Shown here: positions 17,805-17,884 of the stretch, one piece after another | Layout: every line of letters begins with the position of its first letter | How positions within the stretch are numbered: the stretch's first letter is position 1 | From: Larix sibirica | Taxonomy: Eukaryota; Streptophyta; Pinopsida; Pinales; Pinaceae | Direction of reading: 5' to 3' | NCBI GenBank assembly: GCA_004151065.3 | Contig: NWUY0300060415.1 | Coordinates: 8,687-26,570 of the forward strand | DNA length: 17,884 nt | The notes under the pieces: generated by a model | What the model was told of the DNA's origin: nothing | The model's input: only the letters and a program-made list of their open reading frames with translations | The model's database searches: none | Position numbers and translations under genes: made by a program

Positions 17805-17884
17805 TGCAACGAATTGCATCATCTTTTCCCAACTCATTTAATTCCGTCACGTTGGTGCATGCATAGTCTTCATTAATTGGCCAA
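17805..17884. other. Window end, nothing recognised
   Basis: Eighty bases containing a gcatgcat RY-type string; no feature can be supported. Confidence 0.5.

Overview
This is AT-rich, gene-poor eukaryotic nuclear DNA with no bacterial organisation: no operons, no ribosome-binding sites, no closely packed ORFs. Short tandem duplications, tRNA-derived SINE-like heads, plant-style splice-site strings, RY (CATGCATGCA) motifs and decayed retroelement pieces suggest the intergenic fraction of a large seed-plant genome. A hammerhead-like, Penelope-like fragment near the left end fits a gymnosperm better than an angiosperm, but this is inference from motifs and not a taxonomic assignment. One N at 17703 shows the sequence comes from an assembly.

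Layout. 1-600 holds a hexanucleotide repeat, a two-copy 76-bp tandem repeat with RY motifs, and a 28-bp tandem repeat whose core recurs as a 21-bp direct repeat around a hammerhead-like hairpin. 880-1329 (+) is the only convincing intact ORF: 149 aa, CpG-rich in CpG-poor surroundings, family unknown. 1856-2530 holds a possible antisense copia pol remnant, three minus-strand tRNA-like promoter units in a row, and a perfect 24-bp duplication. 2760-4010 is a purine-rich, relatively GC-rich block, probably an old retroelement. 4020-7430 is mostly featureless apart from twin 171-bp repeats joined by microsatellites and 31-bp and 50-bp repeats. 7430-8161 (+) and 9232-9634 (+) look like decayed coding sequence. 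9842-10033 (-) is a small secreted-protein-like ORF. 10502-11750 holds further tandem repeats.

12745-13197 (-) is an ORF with a single internal stop. It is followed by a candidate LTR (13389-13708) with a primer-binding-site-like string. A 1.43-kb segment (13650-15081) is repeated directly at 16072-17510, each copy carrying the same older internal tandem duplication; about 1 kb of different sequence separates them, with a small patch open on both strands. The right end has an inverted repeat, a 32-bp array and another tRNA-like SINE head.

No pathway or gene cluster can be assembled. The 149-aa ORF and the hammerhead-like fragment deserve follow-up first. The recurrent theme is local two- and three-copy duplication of unrelated units from 24 bp to 1.4 kb. 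Identity statements are by eye; no alignment, search or folding program was run.
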